A stretch of 36,186 nt of DNA, taken from NCBI GenBank assembly GCA_902800345.1, contig CADCDO010000026.1, positions 1-36,186 of the forward strand, read 5' to 3'. The notes beneath the pieces were generated by a model. That model worked only from the letters and a program-made list of their open reading frames with translations. It had not been told where the DNA came from and searched no databases. The position numbers and the translations under genes are program-made. Shown here in pieces: positions 23,844 through 32,923 of this stretch (its first letter is position 1; each line of letters starts with the position of its first letter). Origin of the DNA: Fibrobacter succinogenes. GTDB taxonomy: Bacteria > Fibrobacterota > Fibrobacteria > Fibrobacterales > Fibrobacteraceae.

Positions 23844-26348
23844 TTAAACCTCCGACACGTCTGTGGTTGTCGCGTGGAATACTCCTGCGCGTGGAGCGTG
23901 GCTTAAGTAGAGCCTGTTTACGATTTCGGCAATCCGTTCAATGGAGTTTATCTGTGTTTCTACAAGTTTTATGAGATTCTCCCTTTTGTTATCTACAGTT
24001 TCTGCAAGTTGTTCAATGTTCGCGAGGCGAAGCTCAGTGAGCACGCGCATCAGTTCACGGTCAAGTGGCGAGAATGTCGTTTCGTTTTGGTCGTTTCCGG
24101 GCAAGTGTTTTGATGCTTTTCGCAGTTTTGCCACCTGATAGGCGACGCTTCGAGGGTTGGATTCGTCTGACAATAGCAAGTCGATGACGGGGACAACTTG
24201 TAAACGTCCTCCATAGCGGCGGTGGTATGTCATGAGCCCGTCGCCGATTTCAAGCACCGCCTGCAGCAAGCGCAAGTTCGTCATCTCGTCGGTAGGGGCG
24301 GTGTACAGCAGGCTTTTGACCAGTTGCAAGGTGCGGATGGCGCATTCGATTTCACGACCGAGTTCCAAAAAGCGCCATTCGTGGCCGCGCGTCATGGAGT
24401 CTGCTGCAAGCCCGGCCACCGCAGCGCTGTCCGATAATACCTCTTTTAGATAAGGTAACAGCGCTGCCGCACCTGTGCCCGCCGGTATTTCAGCGATGCC
24501 GAATCCGTTCAGGTAAAGCCATAAATCCTCCGAAATGCGGTCTCGCAATTGCATGCCAAGCTCTCGAATATCTGTCAGCACGCATTGCATCCCGTTTTTG
24601 TTGTCCTTGCGCAAGACAAAGTAACGGAGTGCGTTTTCGGGATCTTGCGCGAGCCTGGACTGAGTTTCGTCTGTAAGTCCCGCCTTCAGTATCCACGGCA
24701 GTTCCGGCATGTCCATCCAGGATTCGTCCGAGAGCCTCACCGCGATACCTCTTGCAATACGTGCCATCATGTTCGATGACGACAATGCTCGCCCCAGTCG
24801 GAACAAGTTCTCGGCCGCACGGCTAGGCAAGTCGCCTCCAGCTCTCGACGGCGTAATCGCCTGGCTTGCTGGAGCGAGCAAAGAAAAGTTCGCCACGGGA
24901 TTTTCCGAAAGCACCCAAATGTCTTTTTCTCCAAGTTCTTCGCCAACAGCGCACGCCATTGAAATGCCCGCAGCGCTTGTTACTGTGGCGCATGTTGGCG
25001 CTCCTGAAACGCTCGCTGCGCTTGTGGCGTTGTATTCTGCGAATTTGAATATTCCAAGACCTCCCGGCATTACCGAAGTTCCATTCGTTGTGTTGACTGC
25101 AAAGAACCGCATCAGCGAAACTGCCGGACTGAACTCTCCTCGGTAAGCGTAAATTGTCGAAACCTCCATGTTTTTTTCCGCCACCCATTGCTCGGGGGCG
25201 TTCTCTATTGCTTGCAACAGGGCGAGTTGCGCCGTAGTCGTCATTGTCGCATAAGCTTTGGGTTCTGCCTCCTTGAAGTTTCCTTCGTCGTGGAATGCTT
25301 TCTTGAAAATCCATTTTTCGGGTTCCGCCAACACGCGCTCCGCATCGGCTGCATTCCCGAGCCAAAGCGTTTCCGCATCGCACAACAGCAGTTCTTCTCC
25401 CAAAAGTTCGCGGCAAATCTCCGGCAAAAACATCTTGAACACGGGCGTTTCCAGAACACCTGTCCCGAGAAAGTTTGCTATTGCGACGTTTCCTGCACGG
25501 ACAGAGCTAATCAGGCCCACGGCTCCTTCGCCGCTGTCGATTCGCAATTCCAACGGATCGCACATGCCGTCTTCCACTCGGCGGAAAATGGTCCCAATCT
25601 TCTTGAGTCCCATAAGCGTTTTCATGTACACTTGCATGTTACGAATCGCGAGGTCGTCGTTTTCGACTAGCGGGATTCCCAGATAACGGGCTATCACGGC
25701 GTCTTCTGCTCGCCGCGGATTGTCCGGGCTCGATGCCAAAAGTACCACCTTGCTGGTTTCACCATCACCTCCTGTGTTTTTGTGCATGGCGTCTAGGCCA
25801 TCCATTAGTTTCTTGAAAAATCCTGCCAACCGTTCTGTTTGCATGCTGCGGAACAGTTCCGGGAATGCACGGCTTACGCCAATGCGGTTTTCCAGCGCAC
25901 GTCCCAAGCCTTCGGGCACTTGCAAATGGTCCGATATCGCCACGAAAGATCCGTCTTTGAGTCTTGCGACATCGGTCGATGTCAAGTTCACAAAGATGCC
26001 GCCAACCGGATGCACGTTCCAGACGACCTGTAAAAAGTCGGGGTTTGCAAATAACAGCGCTGCAGGCAATTTCCCATTTTTCCAAAGACGTTGTTCTCCG
26101 TAAATGTCGTTTGCGAGTGCATTGAAAAGCCTTGCCCTTTGCGCAACGCCTGCTTCTAGCGTTTTCCATTCTTCAGCCGTAATCACGAGAGGGATGGGGT
26201 CCGTTCCTTTGTGGTTCCCTCCCGTGGTTGACGAAAGATCGTTCTCGTCAAGAACGTTGTGCAGTCGCCTGCAGCGGTGCTCGAACTCCACTTTCGACAA
26301 TGCCGAAATGGACTTGATAAAAGTATCTTCTGTCTTTACACATTCCAT
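23844..26348 (-). CDS. Fused pseudo-ATP-grasp and alpha-E protein
   Basis: 834 aa. Residues about 40-490 match the COG2308 ATP-grasp fold: TAEEWKTLEAGVAQRARLFN, FRRVEDGMCDPLELR, RAGNVAIANFLGTGVLE, LPEICRELLGEE and MPGGL. Key positions are lost, however: the EDN metal site reads SDH (139-141) and the GGYGM loop reads EGNFK (355-359), while the Lys before it (K349) remains. From about 509 an alpha-E domain begins (SRAAENLFRLGRAL) but lacks the ERAE part of the signature; later RDRISEDLWLYLNGFG is conserved. It is the first gene of the operon and is probably a non-catalytic partner of the enzyme at 21438-22928 (inference). The SD is weak (AAAGAAAT). Confidence 0.87.
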   Translation of the reverse strand: MECVKTEDTFIKSISALSKVEFEHRCRRLHNVLDENDLSSTTGGNHKGTDPIPLVITAEEWKTLEAGVAQRARLFNALANDIYGEQRLWKNGKLPAALLFANPDFLQVVWNVHPVGGIFVNLTSTDVARLKDGSFVAISDHLQVPEGLGRALENRIGVSRAFPELFRSMQTERLAGFFKKLMDGLDAMHKNTGGDGETSKVVLLASSPDNPRRAEDAVIARYLGIPLVENDDLAIRNMQVYMKTLMGLKKIGTIFRRVEDGMCDPLELRIDSGEGAVGLISSVRAGNVAIANFLGTGVLETPVFKMFLPEICRELLGEELLLCDAETLWLGNAADAERVLAEPEKWIFKKAFHDEGNFKEAEPKAYATMTTTAQLALLQAIENAPEQWVAEKNMEVSTIYAYRGEFSPAVSLMRFFAVNTTNGTSVMPGGLGIFKFAEYNATSAASVSGAPTCATVTSAAGISMACAVGEELGEKDIWVLSENPVANFSLLAPASQAITPSRAGGDLPSRAAENLFRLGRALSSSNMMARIARGIAVRLSDESWMDMPELPWILKAGLTDETQSRLAQDPENALRYFVLRKDNKNGMQCVLTDIRELGMQLRDRISEDLWLYLNGFGIAEIPAGTGAAALLPYLKEVLSDSAAVAGLAADSMTRGHEWRFLELGREIECAIRTLQLVKSLLYTAPTDEMTNLRLLQAVLEIGDGLMTYHRRYGGRLQVVPVIDLLLSDESNPRSVAYQVAKLRKASKHLPGNDQNETTFSPLDRELMRVLTELRLANIEQLAETVDNKRENLIKLVETQINSIERIAEIVNRLYLSHAPRAGVFHATTTDVSEV

Positions 26349-26545
26349 ATTTCTTTTGTTTGCAAAAAATGTGCCAAGACCTAAGTCGCTTGAAAAACGC
26401 GTTTTTTATAATCTGTGTATTACGTTTCTTGTAATTGTTACGAAAATTGTTGTGTAAAAAACGCTCCATTATTTATGTAATCAGTAGAATTGAATCACCA
26501 AAATGCAAAATTTGCCTTGAAAACGCCTCAAAATCCGCAATTTCT

Positions 26546-26574
26546 TTGAAAAATCGGCTTTTTTACGGTAAAAT
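26546..26574 (+). promoter_or_regulatory. Promoter of the acetolactate synthase gene
   Basis: TTGAAA (26546-26551), exactly 17 nt, TAAAAT (26569-26574), in the 276-bp divergent region. Transcription would start near 26581, about 44 nt before the ATG. Confidence 0.6.
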
Positions 26575-26624
26575 CGCTTTTTGGCATGGTTTTTGCAGAA
26601 CCTTTCGCGGAGACTTTTAAAATT

Positions 26625-28265
26625 ATGAACACTGCTGAAGTTTTGATCAAGTCCTTGGAAAGTGAAGGCGTCAAGTATATTTTTGGAATCCCTGGTGAAG
26701 AAACACTCGAGCTGATGGAAGCGATAAAAAAGTCGTCTATCAAGTTCATTACGGTGCGTCACGAACAGGGGGCTGCTTTTATGGCCGATGTTTATGGGCG
26801 TTTGACGGGGAAGGCGGGTGTCTGCCTTTCGACTCTTGGCCCAGGCGCAACAAACCTTGTCACAGGTGTTGCCGATGCGAACACCGATGGCGCTCCGTTG
26901 ATCGCCATTACGGGACAGGTGGGTACAGAACGTATGCACTTGACGAGCCACCAATATTTGGACTTGGTGAACATGTTTACGCCGATTACCAAGCGCAGTA
27001 AGCAAGTGGTTCGCCCTGATACGGTGAATGAAATTGTCCGTATTGCGTTCAAGTATGCCGAAATGGAAAAACCCGGTGCTTGCCATATCGACTTGCCATG
27101 CAACATCGCCGCTATGGAAGTGGAAGGCGAAGTCGCTCAAACTCCGCTGAAGCATCATCGTGAAAACATTGTGTACGCAAGTACCGATGCGATTCTCGCT
27201 GCAGGCGGGGTCTTTGCGAATGCAAAGCGTCCGGTGGTTCTTGTGGGCCATTCCGCAGTGCGTAATCACGCTTCGGAAGCCTTGCGGGCATTTGTTTCCT
27301 CGTCCAAGATTCCTGTGGTCTGTACCATGATGGCTAAAGGCGTGATTCCGTCTTGTGAAAAATATTTCATGGGTTGTATCGGCATGCCGCAAAGGGATTT
27401 TCCGAACATTGTCATGGAACAGGCGGATCTCGTGATTGCCGTGGGTTATGACGTTGTGGAATATGCGCCTGCCAAGTGGAACCCGAATGGAGACAAGATG
27501 ATTATTCACATCGACGAAACGCCGAACCATGTGAATAAATTCTATCAGCCCGACGAAGAAATCATTGGCGACATTTCAGCATCTCTCGATGCACTCTGTA
27601 GCGTTTGTCCGAACTCCTGGGAGCCGGAATGGGCGATGCAAATTCGCGCGATGATGGTTGCCGACCACTCGCGTTACGATCACGACACGAGCTTTCCGCC
27701 GACACCGCAGAAGGTCCTTCATGACATCCGCCTCGTTCTGGAAGACGATGACATTCTGATTTCGGACGTGGGCGCGCATAAAATGTGGATTGCACGCCAG
27801 TACAATTGCGACCATCCGAACACTTGCATCATTTCTAACGGCTTTGCGACCATGGGTATTGCGGTTCCCGGAGCGATTGCGGCAAAGCTTTTGAATCCCA
27901 AGAAAAAAGTCTTGGCGGTCACAGGAGACGGCGGCTTTATGATGAATAGCCAGGAACTTGAAACGGCTTACCGCGAGCACATCCCGTTCGTGACTCTGAT
28001 TTTTACCGATGGCGGCTACGGCCTCATCAAGTGGAAACAGGAAGAACGCTACGGCGATAGTTATGCGGTCGATTTCACGAACCCGGACTTCGTAAAGTAT
28101 GCCGAGTCTATGCACTTGAAAGGCTACCGTATCGAACGCACCGAAGACTTGCCGAGCACTTTGCGCGAAGCCTTCCGTCAGGATGTGCCTTGCATCATCG
28201 AGTGCCCGGTGGATTACTCCGCGAACACCGAGCTGACGGAATATTTGAAAAATTTGAACGTATAA
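26625..28265 (+). CDS. alsS: Acetolactate synthase, AlsS-like ThDP enzyme
   Basis: 546 aa from ATG 26625, chosen over an in-frame ATG at 26586 because it starts at the family N-terminus (MNTAEVLIKSLESEGV) and follows GGAG (26609-26612). FGIPGEETLELMEAI and RHEQGAAFMADVYGRLTG hold the catalytic Glu; GDGGFMMNSQELETA is the ThDP/Mg site. GYDVVEYAPAKWNPNGDK, FYQPDEEIIGDI and CPVDYSANTEL resemble the catabolic AlsS/BudB type more than IlvB. It joins two pyruvate into 2-acetolactate with loss of CO2, for acetoin/butanediol or valine/leucine formation. No small regulatory subunit gene follows, which agrees with AlsS, although the distinction from IlvB and other ThDP enzymes is not certain from sequence alone. 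Confidence 0.85.
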   Translation: MNTAEVLIKSLESEGVKYIFGIPGEETLELMEAIKKSSIKFITVRHEQGAAFMADVYGRLTGKAGVCLSTLGPGATNLVTGVADANTDGAPLIAITGQVGTERMHLTSHQYLDLVNMFTPITKRSKQVVRPDTVNEIVRIAFKYAEMEKPGACHIDLPCNIAAMEVEGEVAQTPLKHHRENIVYASTDAILAAGGVFANAKRPVVLVGHSAVRNHASEALRAFVSSSKIPVVCTMMAKGVIPSCEKYFMGCIGMPQRDFPNIVMEQADLVIAVGYDVVEYAPAKWNPNGDKMIIHIDETPNHVNKFYQPDEEIIGDISASLDALCSVCPNSWEPEWAMQIRAMMVADHSRYDHDTSFPPTPQKVLHDIRLVLEDDDILISDVGAHKMWIARQYNCDHPNTCIISNGFATMGIAVPGAIAAKLLNPKKKVLAVTGDGGFMMNSQELETAYREHIPFVTLIFTDGGYGLIKWKQEERYGDSYAVDFTNPDFVKYAESMHLKGYRIERTEDLPSTLREAFRQDVPCIIECPVDYSANTELTEYLKNLNV

Positions 28266-28273
28266 GGGATCTT

Positions 28274-28447
28274 ATGGGATACATCAATAGCCTATTTACG
28301 GGACAATCTGAATCATTCGGTGTGGCCGTATCCGAATCCTCCCATTTTCTTTCCATCGACAGCATCTCGGGGCATCCCGCCGTTTATCGCCATCTGAAAC
28401 CATGCGGTAATGTTGAAGAACATAAAACGCAGAAACAGAACTTGTAA
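28274..28447 (+). CDS. Possible small protein after acetolactate synthase
   Basis: 57 aa (MGYINSLFTGQSES...). It starts 8 nt after the acetolactate synthase stop codon, behind AAGGGAT at good spacing, and ends before the terminator at 28469. There is no signal peptide, membrane segment or known motif. Position and SD argue for translation; composition does not decide. Could be chance. Confidence 0.4.
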   Translation: MGYINSLFTGQSESFGVAVSESSHFLSIDSISGHPAVYRHLKPCGNVEEHKTQKQNL

Positions 28448-28468
28448 CAGACTCCTCCACTCCATACA

Positions 28469-28505
28469 AAAAAGAACCGTCGGCTTTGTGCTGATGGTTC
28501 TTTTC
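28469..28505 (+). terminator. Terminator of the acetolactate synthase unit
   Basis: A 14-bp stem with G-U pairs (AAAGAACCGTCGGC / GCTGATGGTTCTTT), loop TTTGT, followed by TTCTG. Confidence 0.85.
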
Positions 28506-28539
28506 TGTAATGAATGATGGAATTTTAGTAATTTTATTC

Positions 28540-28567
28540 AAAAATAATCTTATATTAACCTTATGCC
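28540..28567 (+). promoter_or_regulatory. Conserved promoter-like box, copy 1
   Basis: AAAAATAATCTTATATTAAC and the following bases match 31740-31767 at nearly every position. TATATT at 28551-28556 is the likely -10. No clear -35. It precedes the Asp-box lipoprotein gene. Confidence 0.45.
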
Positions 28568-28675
28568 TTGCGTTTCTTTACAGAGAAAGACCCAAAAATT
28601 TAAGGAGGAATCTTCTGATTTGGAAATGTCGTAATTAAAGTGGGAAATTTTTGCAATTGAGAGGATGCTTACAAA

Positions 28676-29713
28676 ATGAAGTTGTGGAATAAATTGCTGA
28701 AAGTTTTTATTTTGTTTTCAGTGCTTAGTCTTTTGGGTTGTTTAAAAGATCAAAACATGCAAACAAAAGAAATTATAATTTTAAATTACAGAATAATTCC
28801 CCTAGATGTTTTTGTAAAAAACGAGGATTCTATTTCTGTATTGGGGTATAGATTTTCAGACCTAGATGGTTACGCATTCGTTCCTGTGACATTAAATTCT
28901 AATGATGATGGAAAAACTTGGAATTTGAAAGTATTTCCTGATGCAAAAAATATGCCTCGTTTTTTTCGGTACTCAAAGTATATTTTTTTATATAATTATG
29001 AGAAAGAAAAAACAAAAGCTTCTGTGTATATATCGGAGGATTCTGGGAATTCATGGAACTTGTTTGGAGAACAGGAACTACTCAATAGTGAAATGCCGAT
29101 ATTTGGCAATCTAGATGAAAAAAATCCTGAAGTTCATCAGATTAATAAAGTCATAGCCGATGATTCTTGGTATGTTGAGGAAGAACCTTTATATACAAAT
29201 TTTATAGTTCGTAAAGGAAATCCTGCTTTTACATCACAAGTTGGGCGCATTAATCGTTTTGATGGCTCGTCCACTATTATTGATGTGAAACAAAATCTTT
29301 ATTCTACATTGATGTTTTATGATGAAGAAAATTATTGGATTTTAGGAAAAATATATCGTTCGGAACCTCGAAAAGCGAGCATAGTTCTTCTTAAATCTAA
29401 TGGAAATCATGTTGAAAAAATAGATGAATGGCGTAATTTGTCAGGCTCTAAGCATGCCTCAGATTCTCCAAAAGCAATTTTGGTGACGGATGAAATAATT
29501 GCATTTGCTGTTACGGGACCATTTTTGTCAGGTCCGACCGTATTAAGATATAGCATAGATAAAGGCTCTCATTGGGAAGAAATAGAACTGCCTACATCAG
29601 AAACCGTACAACTTTCTTATGATGATATAAACAAAAAATTAAAAGTAGCGCTTGCGGATCAGCTTTATTTCCGATATATTGAAATAGCTATAGGGAGCCT
29701 ATTGAATAGATAG
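28676..29713 (+). CDS. Lipoprotein with Asp-box (BNR) repeats
   Basis: 345 aa. GAGAGGA lies upstream of ATG 28676. The signal peptide has a lipobox LLGC (Cys22). Asp-box motifs (S/TxDxGxxW) occur at 75-82 (SNDDGKTW), 120-127 (SEDSGNSW) and 293-300 (SIDKGSHW), which suggests a beta-propeller such as in sialidases, photosystem assembly factor-like and other surface proteins. There is no sign of sialidase catalytic residues. The gene is AT-rich like its neighbours. It is related to the protein at 30788-31747 (LNSNDDGKTWNL against LNTNDDGKTWTL). Function unknown; likely a surface or periplasmic binding protein. Confidence 0.72.
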   Translation: MKLWNKLLKVFILFSVLSLLGCLKDQNMQTKEIIILNYRIIPLDVFVKNEDSISVLGYRFSDLDGYAFVPVTLNSNDDGKTWNLKVFPDAKNMPRFFRYSKYIFLYNYEKEKTKASVYISEDSGNSWNLFGEQELLNSEMPIFGNLDEKNPEVHQINKVIADDSWYVEEEPLYTNFIVRKGNPAFTSQVGRINRFDGSSTIIDVKQNLYSTLMFYDEENYWILGKIYRSEPRKASIVLLKSNGNHVEKIDEWRNLSGSKHASDSPKAILVTDEIIAFAVTGPFLSGPTVLRYSIDKGSHWEEIELPTSETVQLSYDDINKKLKVALADQLYFRYIEIAIGSLLNR

Positions 29714-29747
29714 GCTAATCCTATGAATTGGATTCTAGGAAGATAAT

Positions 29748-30791
29748 ATGTTCAGATTTATAATGAAACTTTTAATATTATTGCCTTTGTGTAGTTTGTC
29801 TTTTGGACAATCATCATTAACCGACTCCCTCGATGTTAAAAGTTCTTTCGCTGATAATATAAAAGGTGTTAAGGCTTTTAGCATTAGTACCACAAAGTTC
29901 TTTGATGGCCCAGAAGGAAAAAAGTCAAGGAAAATATTGGAAAGTGGGGTAGAACATTCAATTGGCATGATTATACCGACTTCTTTTGCGGTCAATAATG
30001 AAACAATCTTTATACCGAGTGTGCCAACAGGCGAAATAAAAAGTTTTTCAAAAAATGGGAATTTTATTAAATCTTATAAACTGCAATGCGCCGAAACATG
30101 CGAGCCGAATTACGTGTCATTCTTGCAGGGTGGCTATTTTTTAGTCAATTCATGGGGAGTGTCGGATTTGCGAGTCGTTGACACTGCTGACGGGCGTGTT
30201 TTGGCACAGCGAAGAGCGTGCTCATTTAAGAATTGGTTTCGAAACGATAATTTCATTTTTTGTGAAAAAGGGCAAATTTGGCATGACAACCAATCTATTT
30301 TTACAGGACAAAATAAATTGAATGAGCCTTTAACAGCTTTTTTTGATTACTATTTTTTAGATTCTGCACTTGTTGTTTCTTTGTATCATGATGACAATAC
30401 AAAAAAATTGATGTATCAATTAGTTAATGCTCAAATGAAAAATAAGCCGAGTGCGATTTCACTTCCTTTTGAAATCGACGATTATCAGGCTGTTCATATA
30501 ATTGATGGTGATAGCACCCATGTAAGATTCATACTCTTGTCTGATGACTACAAAAAGGACAAAATAGTTCTGTTTGAGTTCCGCAGTAAAAAAACTTGGA
30601 TTTCTGGGCTGAAAATGGAGTATAGTGGCAGGCCATATATTGGAGAAGCTGCGACAATTTGGCCTGGACGAGTTGTCTATAATTTTTCCAATGGTGAATT
30701 ATATTCACTTATTACAGATAAGGATAGTATTACGGTGTATAAGTATAAAATGGAGTCGCTTCCAAATCTAGGGAGAAAATGTAAATTGTGA
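29748..30791 (+). CDS. Secreted protein of unknown function
   Basis: 347 aa. AGGAAG precedes ATG 29748. A signal peptide (MFRFIMKLLILLPLCSLSFG) is followed by a predominantly beta-looking sequence of alternating hydrophobic and polar stretches, possibly another propeller; I recognise no family. Four Cys (CAETC and two later) could form disulphides in the periplasm. It lies between two Asp-box genes, 34 nt after the first and overlapping the second by 4 nt (GTGA), so the three form an operon. Confidence 0.68.
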   Translation: MFRFIMKLLILLPLCSLSFGQSSLTDSLDVKSSFADNIKGVKAFSISTTKFFDGPEGKKSRKILESGVEHSIGMIIPTSFAVNNETIFIPSVPTGEIKSFSKNGNFIKSYKLQCAETCEPNYVSFLQGGYFLVNSWGVSDLRVVDTADGRVLAQRRACSFKNWFRNDNFIFCEKGQIWHDNQSIFTGQNKLNEPLTAFFDYYFLDSALVVSLYHDDNTKKLMYQLVNAQMKNKPSAISLPFEIDDYQAVHIIDGDSTHVRFILLSDDYKKDKIVLFEFRSKKTWISGLKMEYSGRPYIGEAATIWPGRVVYNFSNGELYSLITDKDSITVYKYKMESLPNLGRKCKL

Positions 30792-31747
30792 AAATTTATC
30801 ATTTAGATAAAATGACTAGATTGACCGAAATTAGACTTACGAAATTTGGCAAAATGATTTTTGCTATCGGTTGCCTATTTCCTATTGGAATTGCGATTCT
30901 TGTTCCGTTGCTTCTTTTAGGTGGGATGAAGGTTAGGGAAATAGATGAAAAATGGATTAATGAAGGTGTTTCGGATGTATTTGAAAAAAAGTCTTTTTCA
31001 TATGATAAAGTAATTGTGTTTGCCAATGAAGTGACAATAAAGGATCATGCAACGCAATACTCCATTATCGGCTCCTTGGGAAAACAACGGCGGGTAAGTT
31101 TGAATACAAACGATGACGGTAAAACCTGGACGTTGACAGATGCTGACTCAGCAGTGTATTTTAATGAAAAAAATGATGAATGGAATAATTTTGGCGATGC
31201 CGTTTTAGGTGGAAAGTTTGGAAAAATATACGTGAGTAAACAAGATTCTTTTTCAAACGAAAAAACGATTATACTAGAAGAATTGAATGGTCTCAGTTCA
31301 AATTTGTCCGGCTATTGTAAAAGATGGGGAAAAATGTATGCCCAAAATAGCAACGACTGGGTTGTTTGTGGATATGATGATGCGCCATCGTCAATCCATG
31401 AAGTTCGTATTATACATAGATCAGAAGGTGTATTTAAACTCCATACATCTTTTCCAAATAAATGGCACTTTTTTCGTTTAGAATATATGAAACCATCGGA
31501 TTTCTATGTTAATGGAAATCTAATGATTGGAATTTTTAGATTTCATATAGGAACAGGAACTTTACTTCACTATCTATATTATAGCGTTAATGGGGGAGAA
31601 ACATGGGAAAATGAAAAAATACCAGTTTTTTCACACGAACGCTTGTTGGTGACAAAAGATTCAATTATTGTTCTCGGACTAAAAGAAATAAACGATGAAA
31701 ATAAGGTGGGAGCCACCATCCTCACGATGCCGATTCCGAAAAAATAA
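30788..31747 (+). CDS. Membrane-anchored Asp-box protein
   Basis: 319 aa from GTG 30788, whose TGA-overlap with the previous gene and upstream GGGAG support coupling; ATG 30812 is an alternative with no SD. One membrane segment (about 24-46) anchors an extracytoplasmic domain with Asp-boxes at 107-114 (TNDDGKTW) and 266-273 (SVNGGETW). The spacing and flanks resemble the lipoprotein at 28676-29713, so the two are paralogues anchored by different means. Function unknown. Confidence 0.68.
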   Translation: MKIYHLDKMTRLTEIRLTKFGKMIFAIGCLFPIGIAILVPLLLLGGMKVREIDEKWINEGVSDVFEKKSFSYDKVIVFANEVTIKDHATQYSIIGSLGKQRRVSLNTNDDGKTWTLTDADSAVYFNEKNDEWNNFGDAVLGGKFGKIYVSKQDSFSNEKTIILEELNGLSSNLSGYCKRWGKMYAQNSNDWVVCGYDDAPSSIHEVRIIHRSEGVFKLHTSFPNKWHFFRLEYMKPSDFYVNGNLMIGIFRFHIGTGTLLHYLYYSVNGGETWENEKIPVFSHERLLVTKDSIIVLGLKEINDENKVGATILTMPIPKK

Positions 31748-31767
31748 TCCTATATTAAAATTATGTC
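31740..31767 (+). promoter_or_regulatory. Conserved promoter-like box, copy 2
   Basis: AAAAATAATCCTATATTAAA and following bases, nearly identical to 28540-28567. It begins in the stop codon region of the preceding gene and has TATATT at 31751-31756 about 22 nt before the next ATG. Confidence 0.4.
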
Positions 31768-31777
31768 CTACTGAAAG

Positions 31778-32914
31778 ATGAATCCTTCATTAATTATATA
31801 TGCCCTATTAACCCTCCTTCTCGCGGCATGCTCCAGCGAGGATTACGAGTCTGTTCGCATTGGCAATCAAGTGTGGATGGCGCACAATTTGAATCGTGAT
31901 ATCGGCGGAAGCTTCTGTTACGACAACGACTCGCTGAACTGCGAAAAGTACGGGCGGCTCTACACTTGGAAGGCGGCTCAGAACGCTTGCCCCGAAGGGT
32001 GGCGTCTTCCGACTCATGCGGACTTTCGCGAACTTGAAAAGAATGCCATGGGCATTGATAGCGGGAATGTTGCTTCCGTTCTGAAATCAAGTGAATGGGA
32101 ACCGTCTGGCAAGAAGAACGGCTTTAACGCCATCCCGGCTGGCTATGGATATTTTACGTTGCATTTCGCTGACGAACATGAAAAAATGAAGTTTATTGCT
32201 CAGCCTGGTGCAAGCATGTTCTGGAGCTTCACGGGGAGCGATTCCATTGCTGAATTGTGGTACTTGACGCAAGGGGAAAAGGAAATCTTCTATTCTAGAA
32301 GTTCCTTTATGAATTACGGTTTGTTTGCGCTTTCCGTGCGTTGTGTAAAGAATAATAGCGCTGTCGCGACATTGTCGAAAAACGATTCCCTCGCCATGTT
32401 AGAAAAAGAGCAACTCATAGAATATTGGGAAAGAAAGACGATGAGTCCATATTTCCAATCTTGTAGTGAAAGCGGCAATGGTGACTTTAATAATTATGTT
32501 CGCTTCCCCAATAATAAGTATCCGTTTTACATCAATAATGATTTGTTTTGTCCAAACAATTGGCCTTGCGGCGATGTTCCGGAGTGCCAAAAATTTTGCA
32601 AGGGGCCGAACGGTGAATATTATGTGCTCCATGGCTACTTGCATGAAGATAAAATTACAAGATATAATCTAAAGGAAAATTTAGAGAAAAAAGAAAATAC
32701 GCTTCCTTATGCGTGCTGTTTGGCTAAAAGGATTGAATGCTTAGATTCTGGTGTGAAAGTTGTCTATTATAAATCTATAAAAGAACGACGGAAAGGCTCT
32801 ATCAAAGTACCGCTGGATACAGAAAAGGTCGATAATCCTCAAAATAAAGACAATCAAGAATTGCAGTACGATGATGGTGTTTCGGAATTTTTTAGTTATG
32901 ATAAATTCCAATAG
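31778..32914 (+). CDS. FISUMP lipoprotein with Cys-rich C-terminal domain
   Basis: 378 aa. Lipobox LLLAAC (Cys18), and the FISUMP domain starts at once (24-191) without a Ser linker: IGNQVWMAHNLN, CEKYGRLYTW, CPEGWRLPTHADFREL, GFNAIPAGY, SVRCV. A second region (205-378) contains LFCPNNWPCGDVPECQKFC (C258, C264, C270, C274) and a further CC pair. The motif CG-x4-CQKFC is also in the next gene at the matching place, so the two share a domain that I do not recognise. Probably exported, membrane-anchored and disulphide-bonded. Confidence 0.85.
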   Translation: MNPSLIIYALLTLLLAACSSEDYESVRIGNQVWMAHNLNRDIGGSFCYDNDSLNCEKYGRLYTWKAAQNACPEGWRLPTHADFRELEKNAMGIDSGNVASVLKSSEWEPSGKKNGFNAIPAGYGYFTLHFADEHEKMKFIAQPGASMFWSFTGSDSIAELWYLTQGEKEIFYSRSSFMNYGLFALSVRCVKNNSAVATLSKNDSLAMLEKEQLIEYWERKTMSPYFQSCSESGNGDFNNYVRFPNNKYPFYINNDLFCPNNWPCGDVPECQKFCKGPNGEYYVLHGYLHEDKITRYNLKENLEKKENTLPYACCLAKRIECLDSGVKVVYYKSIKERRKGSIKVPLDTEKVDNPQNKDNQELQYDDGVSEFFSYDKFQ

Positions 32915-32923
32915 GGGCATGGC

